Assembly: GCA_963703045.1 (NCBI GenBank) | Contig: OY969782.1 | Span: 2,232,001 to 2,296,000, forward strand | Direction: 5' to 3' | Origin: Miltoncostaea sp963703045 | GTDB taxonomy: Bacteria > Actinomycetota > Thermoleophilia > Miltoncostaeales > Miltoncostaeaceae | Length of the DNA: 64,000 nucleotides | In this document: in pieces, positions 18,311 through 27,817 of the stretch | Numbering within the stretch: the stretch's first letter is position 1 | Layout: each line of letters starts with the position of its first letter | The notes under the pieces: model-generated | Seen by the model: only the letters and a program-made list of their open reading frames with translations | Database searches by the model: none | What the model was told of the DNA's origin: nothing | Position numbers and translations under genes: made by a program

Positions 18311-20976
18311 GCGAGCCTCGCGGCCATGTGCTCGGCCGGATGCAGGGCCGGACGCCCGGTGGTGCGCCGGATCTGCTCGCGGCACGAGGTCCCGGCCGCG
18401 AGCGCGAGGTCGGCCCCGCGCACGGCCGGGGCCAGCCGGTCCTCGGCGATGCGCCGCGACAGGTCCGGGTGGCGATGGCCGAAGGCGCCCGCCATCCCGC
18501 AGCACCCCGCGCCCGAGTCGCGGCCCCCGGCGCCGGGGATGCCGGCGAGCGCGCGCGGCGCCCTCGCGCCCGCCTCCGAGGGCGCGGGCGTGGCAGTGCT
18601 CGTGCACGACGACGTCCTCGTCGGCGGGGCGCAGCGCGGGCGGCGCCGAGCTCGGCCACGGCGCGCTCGAAGCGTGACCGCCGCGTCGGCCACCCAGCGC
18701 GCGCGGGGATCGCCGGGCACCAGTCGCGGCAGGTCGTCGACGAGCATCGACCAGCACGACGGCTCCAGCACGACGATGCGGCGCGCCCGCGATGGCGTGC
18801 GGCGCCAGGCGCGACGAGGGCGCCGCGCGCCCGCGCCCGGGCGGCGCCCACGAGGCCCTGCGACAGCAGCGGCCGCCCGCAGCAGCCCGGATCGACGACG
18901 CCCACGCGCGCCCCGGTCGCGTCGAGCACCCGCAGGGCGGCCTCGCCGATGCCCGGCTCGAGGAAGCGGGTGAACGTGTCGGCCATCAGCACCACGTCCC
19001 AGCCGCCGTCCGCCGGGCGGCGGGGGCGGGCGCCAGCGCCGCACGGGCACGGGCGGGCGCCCGCCGAGCACCCGCCCGGCCGAGCGCCGCGCCGAGTCGG
19101 GCGAGCCGCGGCGCGCGCGATCCGAGGGCGAGCAGCTCGTGGGCGTGGCCGGCGAGGCGGGTCGCCCAGGGCACGCCGCGTGGCCCGGTGGCGGTGGGCG
19201 AGCGCCTCGACCTTCAGGCGCGCGACATGTCGACGGCGGCCGGGCACTCGGACGCGCAGGCCTTGCAGCCGAGGCAGAGCTCGAGCGCCTCGTGCAGGCC
19301 GTCGTCGGCCAGGCCCGCCGGCGACCTTGCCCTCGAGCGCCGCGCGCAGCAGCACGGCCCGTCCGCGCGTCGAGTGGCGCTCGTCGCCGAGCGCCTGGAA
19401 GCTCGGGCACATCGCGCCGGCGGCGGACCGGCAGGCCCCGTTGCCGTTGCACGCCTCGGCGGCGCGCGCCAGCCCGCCCTCGGCGGCGAACGAGATCGCC
19501 GTGCGCCGCGCCGGGCGCGGCGGCGAGGCCCGCAGGCGCAGCCCCTCGTCGAGGCGCTCCGGGTCGACGAGGATCCCGGGGTTGAGGATGCCCTGCGGGT
19601 CGAGGAGGTGCTTGAGCTCCGCGAAGGCCGCGATCGTCGCGGGCCCGAACATGCGCGGCAGCAGCTCGCTGCGGGCCCGGCCGTCCCCGTGCTCGCCCGA
19701 GAGCGAGCCGCCGAGCGACACGACGAGGTCGGCCGTCCCCTCGGCGATGCGCCGCAGCGCGGCGACCGAGCCGGGCGCGCGCAGATCCATCCGGGGGCGG
19801 ATGTGCAGGCAGCCCACGCTCGCGTGGCCGTACCAGGCGGCGTCGAGTCCCTCGGCGCCGAGGATGGCGCGCACGCCGCGGGCGAGCTCGGGCAGCCGCT
19901 CGGGCGGCACGGCAGGGTCCTCGATGAACGCCAGCGGCCGCGGATCGCCCGGACCGCCCGGCGCCACCCGCAGCGCCCGGCCGATGCCGGCACGCCGCAC
20001 CGCCCACACGCGCTCCTGCTCGGCCGGCTCGAGCAGCGCGCGGGCGCCGGGGGTCGCGCGCACCCGCGCGGCCACGTCGTCGGGGTCGCCGCTGAACTCG
20101 ACGATGAGCTCCGCCGGGGCGCCGGCGTCGAGCGCCGCGGCGCCCATCAACTCGACCGCGGAGGGTCCGCGCTCGAGCGCGGCCAGGGTGGCGTCGAGGG
20201 CCGCGTCGACCGAGGGCAGCGAGAGCACCGCGAGCCCGCGGGCGACGGGGCGCTCCACCAGCCGCAGCTCGGCCCACCGGACCACCGCCAGGGTGCCCTC
20301 CGACCCGCACACCACCCGGGGCCAGTCGGGGCGCTCGCCGCCGAGCGCCTCGAGCGCGTAGCCCGACACGCGGCGCAGCAGCGCCGGGGGCCGGGCCGCC
20401 GCGGCGAGCGGCCGCGCCGCCTCCATGCAGGCCGGCGCCGGGGCGCCGCGACGCAGGGTGACGCGCGTTCCGTCGGCCATCGTCACGCCGAGGGCGAGCA
20501 CGTGGTCGGCGGTGAGGCCGTGCACGATCGAGCGGGCTCCCGCCGAGTTGTTGGCGATCATCCCCCCGAGGGTCGCCCGGCTGCCCGAGGCGACGTCGGG
20601 CCCGAAGACGAGGTCGTGCGCGGCCGCCGCGGCGTTGAGCCGGTCGAGCGCGACGCCCGGGCCGACCCGGGCCGTCGCGGCGCCCCGGGTCGATCTCGAT
20701 CGCGCCGAGGGCCGAGCAGTCGACGACCAGCCCGCGACCGACCGCCTGGCCGGCCAGGCTCGTGCCGCCGGCCCGCATGGTGAGGGGCACGCCGTGCTCC
20801 CGGCACGCCGCCACGGCGGCGTCGAGGTCGTCCTCGTCCGCCGCGCGCAGGGTGGCCGCCGGCAGCCTGCGGTACAGGCTCGCGTCGCACGCGTAGAGCT
20901 CCCGCGACGCCCGGTCGTCGCACACCTCGCCGCCGGCCGACCGGCGCAGATCCACGACCAATCCCGACGCGTCCAC
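18307..20976 (-). CDS. FAD-linked oxidase fused to Fe-S (GlcF/GlpC-like) domain, about 10 frameshifts
   Basis: Pieces in three frames join into one protein of about 885 aa. The N-terminal FAD domain has LTMRAGGTSLAGQAVG near 70 and MIANNSAGARSIVHG near 125. The FAD C-domain holds SGEHGDGRARSELLPRMFG. Then come a ferredoxin-like cysteine motif (CLGCKACASECP) and two CCG domains (VDPGCCGRPLLSQG and GAGCCGMAGAFGHRHP). This layout is that of D-lactate/glycolate-type dehydrogenases that pass electrons to the respiratory chain. The GTG at 20976 starts the conserved N-terminus. All ten junctions fit insertions (eight +1, two +2). Removing 12 bases gives a length divisible by three. The substrate is unknown. 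Confidence 0.8.
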   Translation of the reverse strand: MDASGLVVDLRRSAGGEVCDDRASRELYACDASLYRRLPAATLRAADEDDLDAAVAACREHGVPLTMRAGGTSLAGQAVGRGLVVDCSALGAIEIDPGRRDGPGRPGRRARPAQRRGGRARPRLRARRRLGQPGDPRGDDRQQLGGSPLDRARPHRRPRARPRRDDGRRNARHPASRRPGAGLHGGGAAARRGGPAPGAAAPRVGLRARGARRRAPRLAPGGVRVGGHPGGGPVGRAAAGGAPRRPRARGALAALGRRGPRRHPGRARARTLRGRVDGRRGARRRRPGGAHRRVQRRPRRRGRAGARDPRRPRAARAGRAGARVGGAACRHRPGAAGGAGRSGRSAAAGVHRGPCRAARAAARARPRRARHPRRRGTRRRLVRPRERGLPAHPPPDGSARARLGRRAAAHRRGDGRPRRVARRLALGRARGRPGPQRAAAAHVRARDDRGLRGAQAPPRPAGHPQPRDPRRPGAPRRGAAPAGLAAAPGAAHGDLVRRRGRAGARRRGVQRQRGLPVRRRRDVPELPGARRRAPLDARTGRAAARGARGQGRRRAWPTTACTRRSSSASAARPARPSARPPSTCRAPEGRGARPPPPGHAACPGRPASPATPTSCSPSDRARRGSPDSARRSAGRVLGGRPPVPVRRWRPPPPPGGRRLGRGADGRHVHPLPRAGHRRGRPAGARRDRGARGRRRSGLLRAAAAVAGPRGRRPGAGARRPRRAWRRTPSRARRIVVLEPSCWSMLVDDLPRLVPGDPRARWVADAAVTLRARRGRARRRPRCAPPTRTSSCTSTATPAPSEAGARAPRALAGIPGAGGRDSGAGCCGMAGAFGHRHPDLSRRIAEDRLAPAVRGADLALAAGTSCREQIRRTTGRPALHPAEHMAARLA

Positions 20977-21038
20977 GAAGGGATGGTACGGTCTGTCGTG
21001 CCGCGCGGGCAGAGAGCCCGCCGGCGGTGCCAGACCGC

Positions 21039-21066
21039 TTGCGGGCCGGGGGCCTTTTGCTAATCT
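21039..21066 (+). promoter_or_regulatory. tuf: candidate tuf promoter
   Basis: TTGCGG (21039-21044) and TAATCT (21061-21066) are 16 bp apart, with TGC just before the -10. The leader would be about 125 nt. It lies in the divergent gap between the FAD oxidoreductase and tuf. Confidence 0.5.
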
Positions 21067-21097
21067 ACCCCGGCTCTGCGGAGCGCCCGGTTTCTCG

Positions 21098-21171
21098 CGC
21101 GCGGCCCTCGGGCCGCGCGTTCTGCGCCGGGGAGAGTTTCGGACAGGGAACGCGGCCCCCGAAGGGCCGCG
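21098..21171 (+). promoter_or_regulatory. tuf: tandem hairpins in the tuf leader with shared arms
   Basis: Hairpin 1 pairs 21098-21107 with 21110-21119 (10 bp, perfect). Hairpin 2 pairs 21151-21158 with 21164-21171 (8 bp, perfect). Both use CGCGGCCC against GGGCCGCG, so arm 1 of the first could instead pair with arm 2 of the second. This allows two competing folds just ahead of the tuf start. Confidence 0.5.
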
Positions 21172-21198
21172 ACGCCGAGTGCCCAGAGGGAGCGATCG

Positions 21199-22392
<1,194 letters not shown>

Positions 22393-22408
22393 CAGCGCGC
22401 TTCCCCGA

Positions 22409-22449
22409 CCCCGTCGTCCCCCGCATCCGGGGGCGGCGGGGTTTTCTTT
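22409..22449 (+). terminator. intrinsic terminator between tuf and rpsJ
   Basis: A 13-bp stem (22409-22421 with 22429-22441, two G-U pairs) is followed by TTTTCTTT at 22442-22449. This is the only hairpin in the window I found with a classical T-run. It ends 25 nt before the rpsJ start. Confidence 0.85.
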
Positions 22450-22474
22450 CCCCCCGAACAAGGCGCCGGCCCGA

Positions 22475-22783
22475 GTGCAGCAGAACAAGATCAGGATCCG
22501 CCTCAAAGCCTACGATCACGAGCTGATCGACAAGAGCGCGGCCTCGATCGTCGAGACGGCGCAGCGCAGCGGGGCCACCATCTCGGGGCCCGTGCCGCTC
22601 CCGACGGAGCGCAACGTCTACTGCGTGATCCGGGGCCCGTTCAAGGACAAGGACTCGCGGGAGCACTTCGAGATCCGCACGCACAAGAGGCTCATCGACA
22701 TCTACTCGCCCACGCCCAAGACGGTCAACTCGCTCATGCGCCTCGACCTGCCCGCCGGCGTCAACATCGAGATCAAGGCGTAG
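22475..22783 (+). CDS. rpsJ: 30S ribosomal protein S10
   Basis: S10 (102 aa) binds the 30S head and also serves NusB-dependent antitermination. It starts at a GTG (22475) giving MQQNKIRIRLKAYDHELID. The long loop with TERNVYCVIRGPFKDKDSRE is typical. No Shine-Dalgarno is clear. It opens the S10 operon, and only 25 nt separate it from the T-run of the tuf terminator, so the operon must rely on read-through or on a promoter inside tuf. Confidence 0.98.
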   Translation: MQQNKIRIRLKAYDHELIDKSAASIVETAQRSGATISGPVPLPTERNVYCVIRGPFKDKDSREHFEIRTHKRLIDIYSPTPKTVNSLMRLDLPAGVNIEIKA

Positions 22784-22785
22784 AC

Positions 22786-23406
22786 GTGCCGGCGATCATC
22801 GGACGCAAGGTCGGCATGACGCAGATCTTCGGCGAGGACGGCGCGCGTGTGCCCCTCACCGTGATCGAGGCCGGCCCCTGCCACGTCACCCAGGTCAAGA
22901 CGCAGGAGACCGACGGGTACGACGCCGTGCAGCTCGGCTTCGGCGCGGGCAAGCCCAAGCACCTCACGAAGGGTCAGCTCGGGCACCTCAAGAAGGCCAG
23001 CGCACCGCCGCTGCGCCACCTCCACGAGTTCTCGCCCGACGAGCTGGGCGCCGACGTCGCCGTGGGCGACGTCGTCACCGTCGAGCCCTTCGAGCCCGGC
23101 CAGATGATCCGGGTGACCGGCACGTCGAAGGGCAAGGGCTACGCCGGCACCATCAAGCGGCACAACTTCAAGCGCGGGCCCAAGAGCCACGGCTCCCACA
23201 ACATCCGCCAGCCCGGGTCCATCGGCGCGGCCGCCTACCCGGCGCGCGTCTTCAAGGGCATCCGGATGAGCGGCCACATGGGCGCCGAGACGGTCACCCA
23301 GCGCGGCCTCCAGATCGTCGACCGCGACCCCGAGCGCAACCTGCTCCTGGTCCGCGGCGCCGTGCCCGGGGGCGTCAACGGCATCGTGATCGTGAGGCCC
23401 GAGTAG
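22786..23406 (+). CDS. rplC: 50S ribosomal protein L3
   Basis: L3 (206 aa) folds early on 23S rRNA and reaches the peptidyl-transferase centre with its long loop. The GTG at 22786 gives MPAIIGRKVGMTQIF. The loop has GPKSHGSHNIRQPGSIG, with the Gln that PrmB methylates in many bacteria. The stop TAG shares its G with the GTG of rplD. Confidence 0.98.
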   Translation: MPAIIGRKVGMTQIFGEDGARVPLTVIEAGPCHVTQVKTQETDGYDAVQLGFGAGKPKHLTKGQLGHLKKASAPPLRHLHEFSPDELGADVAVGDVVTVEPFEPGQMIRVTGTSKGKGYAGTIKRHNFKRGPKSHGSHNIRQPGSIGAAAYPARVFKGIRMSGHMGAETVTQRGLQIVDRDPERNLLLVRGAVPGGVNGIVIVRPE

Positions 23407-24347
23407 TGACCCCGGTCCCCGTCCTGGACTCCGCCGGCCTCGCCGCCGGCGTCGCCGCGCTCGCGCCCTCCGTGGCCGAGACGCCCATCAAGCAGCACCT
23501 CATCCACGAGACGGTGATCGCCGAGATGGCGGCTCGCCGCGCCGGCACGCACTCGACCCTCACCCGCGGGAAGGTGCGCGGCGGCGGTGCGAAGCCGTGG
23601 CGCCAGAAGGGCACCGGCCGCGCCCGCCAGGGCTCCACCCGCGCGCCCCACTGGACCGGCGGCGGCATCGTCTTCGGCCCGAGCCCCCGCTCGTACGGCG
23701 GCAAGGTCAACCGCAAGGTCCGCCAGCAGGCGTTCCGCGCGGCCCTTCGCGCCCAGGTCGACCGCGGCTCGGCGGCCCTGATGGACGCCACCGGCTGGGA
23801 GACCCCCTCCACCCGCGCGGCCGTCGAGTACCTGCGCCAGGCGCCCGACGGTCTCCAGGTGCGGCCCCTGCTCGTGGTCGTGCAGGACATCGACTCGGTC
23901 GAGGCCCGCGCCTTCCGCAACATCGCCGGCATCTACGTGCTGGCCGGCATCGAGCTCGAGACGGTCAACATCGTCGCCGCCCGCGGCATCCTGGTCGAGC
24001 GCGGCGCCTGGGAGCGCCTCGTCGGCGCGCCGGTCGAGGTCGAGGCCGTGTCACCGGCCCCGACGCCGAAGCCGGCCCCGACGCGCACCGCCCCGGTCGC
24101 GCCGGCGAACGTCGTCGCCCCCGCGGCGCCGGCCAAGCCCAAGCGCGCGCGCGGCAAGAAGGCCGCCGCCGGCGAGGAGGCCCCTGCGGCCGCCGCGACG
24201 GTCGAGGAGGAGGCGCCCGCCGAGACGGACGACGTCGCGGTCGAGGAGACCACCGCTCCCGAGGCCGCCGCGCCCGAGACCGACGCCCCCGAAGGCGACG
24301 CCCCCGAGGGCGACGCGCCCGAGACGGACGAGGAGAGGGACGCGTGA
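23406..24347 (+). CDS. rplD: 50S ribosomal protein L4 with a ~100-residue C-terminal extension
   Basis: The L4 core fills residues 1-~210, with the exit-tunnel loop (TRGKVRGGGAKPWRQKGTGRA) at ~57-77. From ~212 to 313 the protein goes on as low-complexity tail: Ala/Pro-rich, then a basic patch (KPKRARGKKAAAG), then an acidic stretch with repeated EGDAPEGDAP. Normal L4 is about 205-225 aa. The frame stays open, and the stop overlaps rplW as GTGA, so the tail is translated as given. Confidence 0.95.
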   Translation: MTPVPVLDSAGLAAGVAALAPSVAETPIKQHLIHETVIAEMAARRAGTHSTLTRGKVRGGGAKPWRQKGTGRARQGSTRAPHWTGGGIVFGPSPRSYGGKVNRKVRQQAFRAALRAQVDRGSAALMDATGWETPSTRAAVEYLRQAPDGLQVRPLLVVVQDIDSVEARAFRNIAGIYVLAGIELETVNIVAARGILVERGAWERLVGAPVEVEAVSPAPTPKPAPTRTAPVAPANVVAPAAPAKPKRARGKKAAAGEEAPAAAATVEEEAPAETDDVAVEETTAPEAAAPETDAPEGDAPEGDAPETDEERDA

Positions 24348-24646
24348 GCTCGCTGCGCCAGGACATCCGCCGGGTCATCGTGCACCCGGTCATCTCGGAG
24401 AAGAGCTTCCAGCTCGTGCAGGCCCACAACCAGTACACGTTCCGCGTGCTGGACGGCTCGCACAAGACCGAGATCCGGCAGGCGATCGAGGACCTCTTCG
24501 ACGTCACCGTCACCGACGTGCGCACCGTCGCCGTCAAGGGCAAGCCCAAGCGGCGCGGCGCATCGCGCGGCCGCCGCCCGGGCTGGAAGAAGGCGATCGT
24601 CGAGCTGCGGCCCGGCGACACAATCGAGCTTTTCGAGGGGGCCTGA
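24344..24646 (+). CDS. rplW: 50S ribosomal protein L23
   Basis: L23 (100 aa) borders the exit tunnel and docks trigger factor and SRP. The GTG at 24344 overlaps the rplD stop. VIVHPVISEKSFQL and the GKPKRRGASRGRRPGWKKA loop mark the family. It ends PGDTIELFEGA. The surface Glu in the HPVISEKS helix, used for trigger-factor docking, is kept. Confidence 0.97.
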   Translation: MSSLRQDIRRVIVHPVISEKSFQLVQAHNQYTFRVLDGSHKTEIRQAIEDLFDVTVTDVRTVAVKGKPKRRGASRGRRPGWKKAIVELRPGDTIELFEGA

Positions 24647-24647
24647 C

Positions 24648-25496
24648 ATGGGCGTGAGGAAGTACAAGCCCACGTCGCCGAGCCGGCGCTTCATGACGGG
24701 GTCGGACTTCGAGGAGGTGACCTCGACGACGCCCGAGAAGTCGCTGCTCGACAAGATCAGCAAGACGGGCGGGCGCAACAACAACGGCCGGGTGACCAGC
24801 CGGCACATCGGTGGCGGCCACAAGCGCCGTTACCGCATCATCGACTTCAAGCGGCGCAAGGACGACATCCCGGCCAAGGTGGCGACGGTCGAGTACGACC
24901 CCAACCGCTCGGCCCGCATCGCCCTGCTGCACTACGCCGACGGCGAGAAGCGCTACATCCTGGCGCCGCAGCGCCTGCGCGTGGGCGACACCGTGATGAG
25001 CGGCGCCAAGGCCGACATCAAGCCCGGCAACTCGCTCGCGCTCCGGGACATCCCGACCGGCACGATCGTGCACAACATCGAGCTCCAGATCGGTCGCGGC
25101 GGGCAGCTCTGCCGCTCGGCCGGCACCGGCGCCCAGCTCATGGCGAAGGACGGCGACTACGCCACCCTGCGCCTGCCCTCGAGCGAGATGCGCCTCGTGC
25201 ACCTGGAGTGCCGCGCGACGGTGGGTCAGATCGGCAACGCGACGCACGAGAACATCACGATCGGCAAGGCCGGTCGCAGCCGCTGGAAGGGCAAGCGCCC
25301 GAAGGTCCGTGGCTCCGCCATGAACCCGGTCGACCACCCGCACGGCGGTGGTGAGGGCAAGAGCAACTCGGGTCGCCACCCGGTGACACCGTGGGGCATC
25401 CCCACCAACGGCTACCGCACCCGCAAGAAGGGCAAGCCGAGCAGCAAGTACATCGTCCGCGGCCGCAAGCGCGGCAAGCACACCGAGGGGCGCTAG
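24648..25496 (+). CDS. rplB: 50S ribosomal protein L2
   Basis: L2 (282 aa) is needed for subunit joining and peptidyl transfer. MGVRKYKPTSPSRRFMTGSD starts it one base after the rplW stop. The NPVDHPHGGGEGKSNSGRHP loop keeps the conserved His near residue 230. The tail KKGKPSSKYIVRGRKRGK is basic, as usual. Confidence 0.98.
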   Translation: MGVRKYKPTSPSRRFMTGSDFEEVTSTTPEKSLLDKISKTGGRNNNGRVTSRHIGGGHKRRYRIIDFKRRKDDIPAKVATVEYDPNRSARIALLHYADGEKRYILAPQRLRVGDTVMSGAKADIKPGNSLALRDIPTGTIVHNIELQIGRGGQLCRSAGTGAQLMAKDGDYATLRLPSSEMRLVHLECRATVGQIGNATHENITIGKAGRSRWKGKRPKVRGSAMNPVDHPHGGGEGKSNSGRHPVTPWGIPTNGYRTRKKGKPSSKYIVRGRKRGKHTEGR

Positions 25497-25499
25497 AGC

Positions 25500-25784
25500 A
25501 TGGGTCGGAGCGCGAAGAAGGGACCGTTCGTCGACGAGCGCCTCATGTCGAGGATCGAGGAGATGAACACGGCCAACGAGAAGCGGATCGTCCGCACCTG
25601 GTCGCGTTCGTCCACGGTCTTCCCGGAGATGGTCGGTCACACGATCGCCATCCACGACGGGCGCAAGCACGTGCCCGTGTTCGTGAGCGAGAGCATGGTC
25701 GGCCACAAGCTGGGCGAGTTCGCCCCGACGCGGACCTACCGGGGCCACGCCGGCTCGGACCGCACCTCGACGATGCGCCGATGA
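25500..25784 (+). CDS. rpsS: 30S ribosomal protein S19
   Basis: S19 (94 aa) sits in the 30S head and contacts S13 and the A-site finger. MGRSAKKGPFVDERLMSRIE starts at 25500. The RTYRGHAGSDRT tail is typical. Its stop overlaps rplV as ATGA. Confidence 0.98.
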   Translation: MGRSAKKGPFVDERLMSRIEEMNTANEKRIVRTWSRSSTVFPEMVGHTIAIHDGRKHVPVFVSESMVGHKLGEFAPTRTYRGHAGSDRTSTMRR

Positions 25785-26143
25785 GCACCGACGCCGCCGC
25801 ACCCTCCGTCGTCCGGGCCAGCGCCCGCTACGTCCGCACGTCGGCCCGCAAGGGCCGCCTGGTGGCCGATCTCGTCCGCGGCAAGTCCGTCGGCGACGCT
25901 CAGGCCATCCTGGCGTACAGCACCCGCGCGGCCGCCGTGCCGATGCGCAAGGTGCTGCAGTCGGCCGTCGCCAACGCGGACCACAACCACGGGCTCGACC
26001 CGCGCGAGCTGCGCCTGGTCACGGTGACCGTGGACGAGGGACCGACGATCAAGCGCTTCCGGCCGCGGGCCCAGGGTCGCGCCACGCCGATCATGAAGCG
26101 CACGTGCCACATCACCATCGGCCTCGCCGAGACGGGACGCTAG
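25781..26143 (+). CDS. rplV: 50S ribosomal protein L22
   Basis: L22 (120 aa) lines the exit tunnel with its beta-hairpin. The ATG at 25781 overlaps the rpsS stop. SARKGRLVADLVRGKSVGDA and the hairpin RFRPRAQGRATPIMKRTCHI are standard. No macrolide-type deletion is seen in the hairpin. Confidence 0.98.
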   Translation: MSTDAAAPSVVRASARYVRTSARKGRLVADLVRGKSVGDAQAILAYSTRAAAVPMRKVLQSAVANADHNHGLDPRELRLVTVTVDEGPTIKRFRPRAQGRATPIMKRTCHITIGLAETGR

Positions 26144-26146
26144 ACA

Positions 26147-26926
26147 ATGGGCCAGAAGATCAACCCCACCGGGTTCCGACTGGGCGTCCTGAACGGATGG
26201 CGCTCGAACTGGTTCTCCGAGCGCGACTTCGCCAAGTACCTCGACGAGGACCGCGTGGTGCGCGACCACATCACCCGCAAGCTGAGCCACGCGGGTCTGT
26301 CGTCGATCCACCTCAAGAAGGACCAGACCAAGCTCACCGTCAACATCTTCACCGCCCGCCCGGGCATCGTGATCGGCAAGAGCGGGTCCGAGGTGGACGC
26401 CCTGCGCCGCGAGCTCAACCGGCTCACCGGCAAGCAGATCCAGGTGAACATCAACGAGATCAAGCGCCCGGAGCTCGACGCGAAGCTGGTCGCCCAGTCG
26501 ATCGCCGAGCAGCTCGAGAACCGGGTGAGCTTCCGCCGCGCCATGAAGCGCGCGCTGACCTCCGCCATGCGCTCCGGCGCACAGGGCGTGAAGGTCCAGT
26601 GCGGCGGGCGCCTGGGCGGTACCGAGATGTCGCGGTCCGAGCACTACTCGGACGGTCGCGTGCCGCTGCACACCCTGCGCGCGGACATCGACTACGGCTT
26701 CCACGAGGCCAAGACGACGTTCGGCCGCATCGGCGTCAAGGTGTGGATCAACAAGGGCGAGGTGCTGCCCGAGGGCGTGACCGACAGCCGCGGTCGCACC
26801 GACATGGAGGCGGCACCGCCGCCGCGCCGTCCGCGCCGTGACCGGCGCCCGGGTGGCGGCGGCGATCGTGGCGGGCGCGGCGGGGATCGCGCGTCGCAGG
26901 GCTCGGGGACCGGGGAGGGCGCCTGA
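26147..26926 (+). CDS. rpsC: 30S ribosomal protein S3
   Basis: S3 (259 aa) lines the mRNA entry channel. MGQKINPTGFRLGVL starts it, and the KH domain has RPGIVIGKSGSEVDALR near 70. After the conserved core (~213) comes a tail of Pro/Arg and then Gly/Arg, ending RASQGSGTGEGA. Such tails are common but of variable length in actinobacteria. Confidence 0.98.
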   Translation: MGQKINPTGFRLGVLNGWRSNWFSERDFAKYLDEDRVVRDHITRKLSHAGLSSIHLKKDQTKLTVNIFTARPGIVIGKSGSEVDALRRELNRLTGKQIQVNINEIKRPELDAKLVAQSIAEQLENRVSFRRAMKRALTSAMRSGAQGVKVQCGGRLGGTEMSRSEHYSDGRVPLHTLRADIDYGFHEAKTTFGRIGVKVWINKGEVLPEGVTDSRGRTDMEAAPPPRRPRRDRRPGGGGDRGGRGGDRASQGSGTGEGA

Positions 26927-26927
26927 C

Positions 26928-27341
26928 ATGCTGATGCCGAAGCGCACCAAGCACCGCAAGCACCACCGCGGGCGCCGCGAGGGCTTCTCGAAGGGCAACC
27001 ACGTCATCCACTTCGGCGAGTACGGCCTCAAGGCCCTCGAGCCGGCCTGGATCACGAACCGCCAGATCGAGGCCGCCCGTATCGCCATGACCCGCCACAT
27101 CAAGCGTGGTGGCAAGGTGTGGATCAACATCTTCCCGCAGAAGCCCTTCACCAAGAAGCCGGCGGAGACCCGCATGGGCTCCGGCAAGGGCTCTCCGGAG
27201 GGCTGGGTCGCCGTGGTCAAGCCGGGCCGCATCATGTTCGAGCTCGCCGGCGTGCCGGAGCCGCTCGCGCGGGACGCCATGCGCCTCGCCGCGAACAAGC
27301 TCCCGATCCGCTGCAAGTTCGTCACCCGTGAGGACGGCTAG
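26928..27341 (+). CDS. rplP: 50S ribosomal protein L16
   Basis: L16 (137 aa) shapes the A-tRNA elbow site. The ATG at 26928 (MLMPKRTKHRKHHRGR) is chosen over a longer in-frame start that lies inside rpsC. The RMGSGKGSPEGWVAVV loop is intact, with the Arg that is hydroxylated in some bacteria. Confidence 0.97.
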   Translation: MLMPKRTKHRKHHRGRREGFSKGNHVIHFGEYGLKALEPAWITNRQIEAARIAMTRHIKRGGKVWINIFPQKPFTKKPAETRMGSGKGSPEGWVAVVKPGRIMFELAGVPEPLARDAMRLAANKLPIRCKFVTREDG

Positions 27342-27344
27342 ACC

Positions 27345-27539
27345 ATGAAGGCCAACGAGATCAGGGACCTGTCGGATGCGGAGCTCGCCCGCGCGCTGAA
27401 CGAGGCGCGCGAGGCGCACTTCAACCTGCGCTTCCAGCACGCCTCGGGGGCGCTCGAGCGCACCTCCGAGCTGTCGGTGCGCCGGCGCGAGATCGCCCGC
27501 ATCCTGACCATCGCGCACGAGAGGGAGCAGCAGGCATGA
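27345..27539 (+). CDS. rpmC: 50S ribosomal protein L29
   Basis: L29 (64 aa) is a two-helix protein at the tunnel exit. MKANEIRDLSDAELARALNE and FNLRFQHASGALE are typical. Its stop overlaps rpsQ as ATGA. Confidence 0.97.
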   Translation: MKANEIRDLSDAELARALNEAREAHFNLRFQHASGALERTSELSVRRREIARILTIAHEREQQA

Positions 27540-27817
27540 GCACGGCGACGAAGACGCCGCAGGAGTCGGTCGCCGCGCGCAAGACCCGCACGGGCATCGT
27601 GGTCTCCTCCGCGCGCGACAAGACCATCACCGTCCGGCTCGAGACGTCGCGGGCCCACCCCGTGTACGGCAAGATCGTGCGCAGCTCGTCGAAGCTCCAC
27701 GCGCACGACGAGCGCAACGAGGCCGGGGTCGGCGACCGCGTGACCGTCATCGAGTGCCGCCCGCTGTCGCGCCAGAAGCGCTGGCGCCTGGTCGAGATCA
27801 TCGAGAAGGCCCGCTAG
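27536..27817 (+). CDS. rpsQ: 30S ribosomal protein S17
   Basis: S17 (93 aa) is a primary 16S rRNA-binding OB-fold. After a ~15-residue Thr/Lys-rich lead comes RTGIVVSSARDKTITVRLE. The HPVYGKIVRSSSKLHAHDE loop is clear. Its stop shares a base with the rplN start. Confidence 0.97.
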   Translation: MSTATKTPQESVAARKTRTGIVVSSARDKTITVRLETSRAHPVYGKIVRSSSKLHAHDERNEAGVGDRVTVIECRPLSRQKRWRLVEIIEKAR

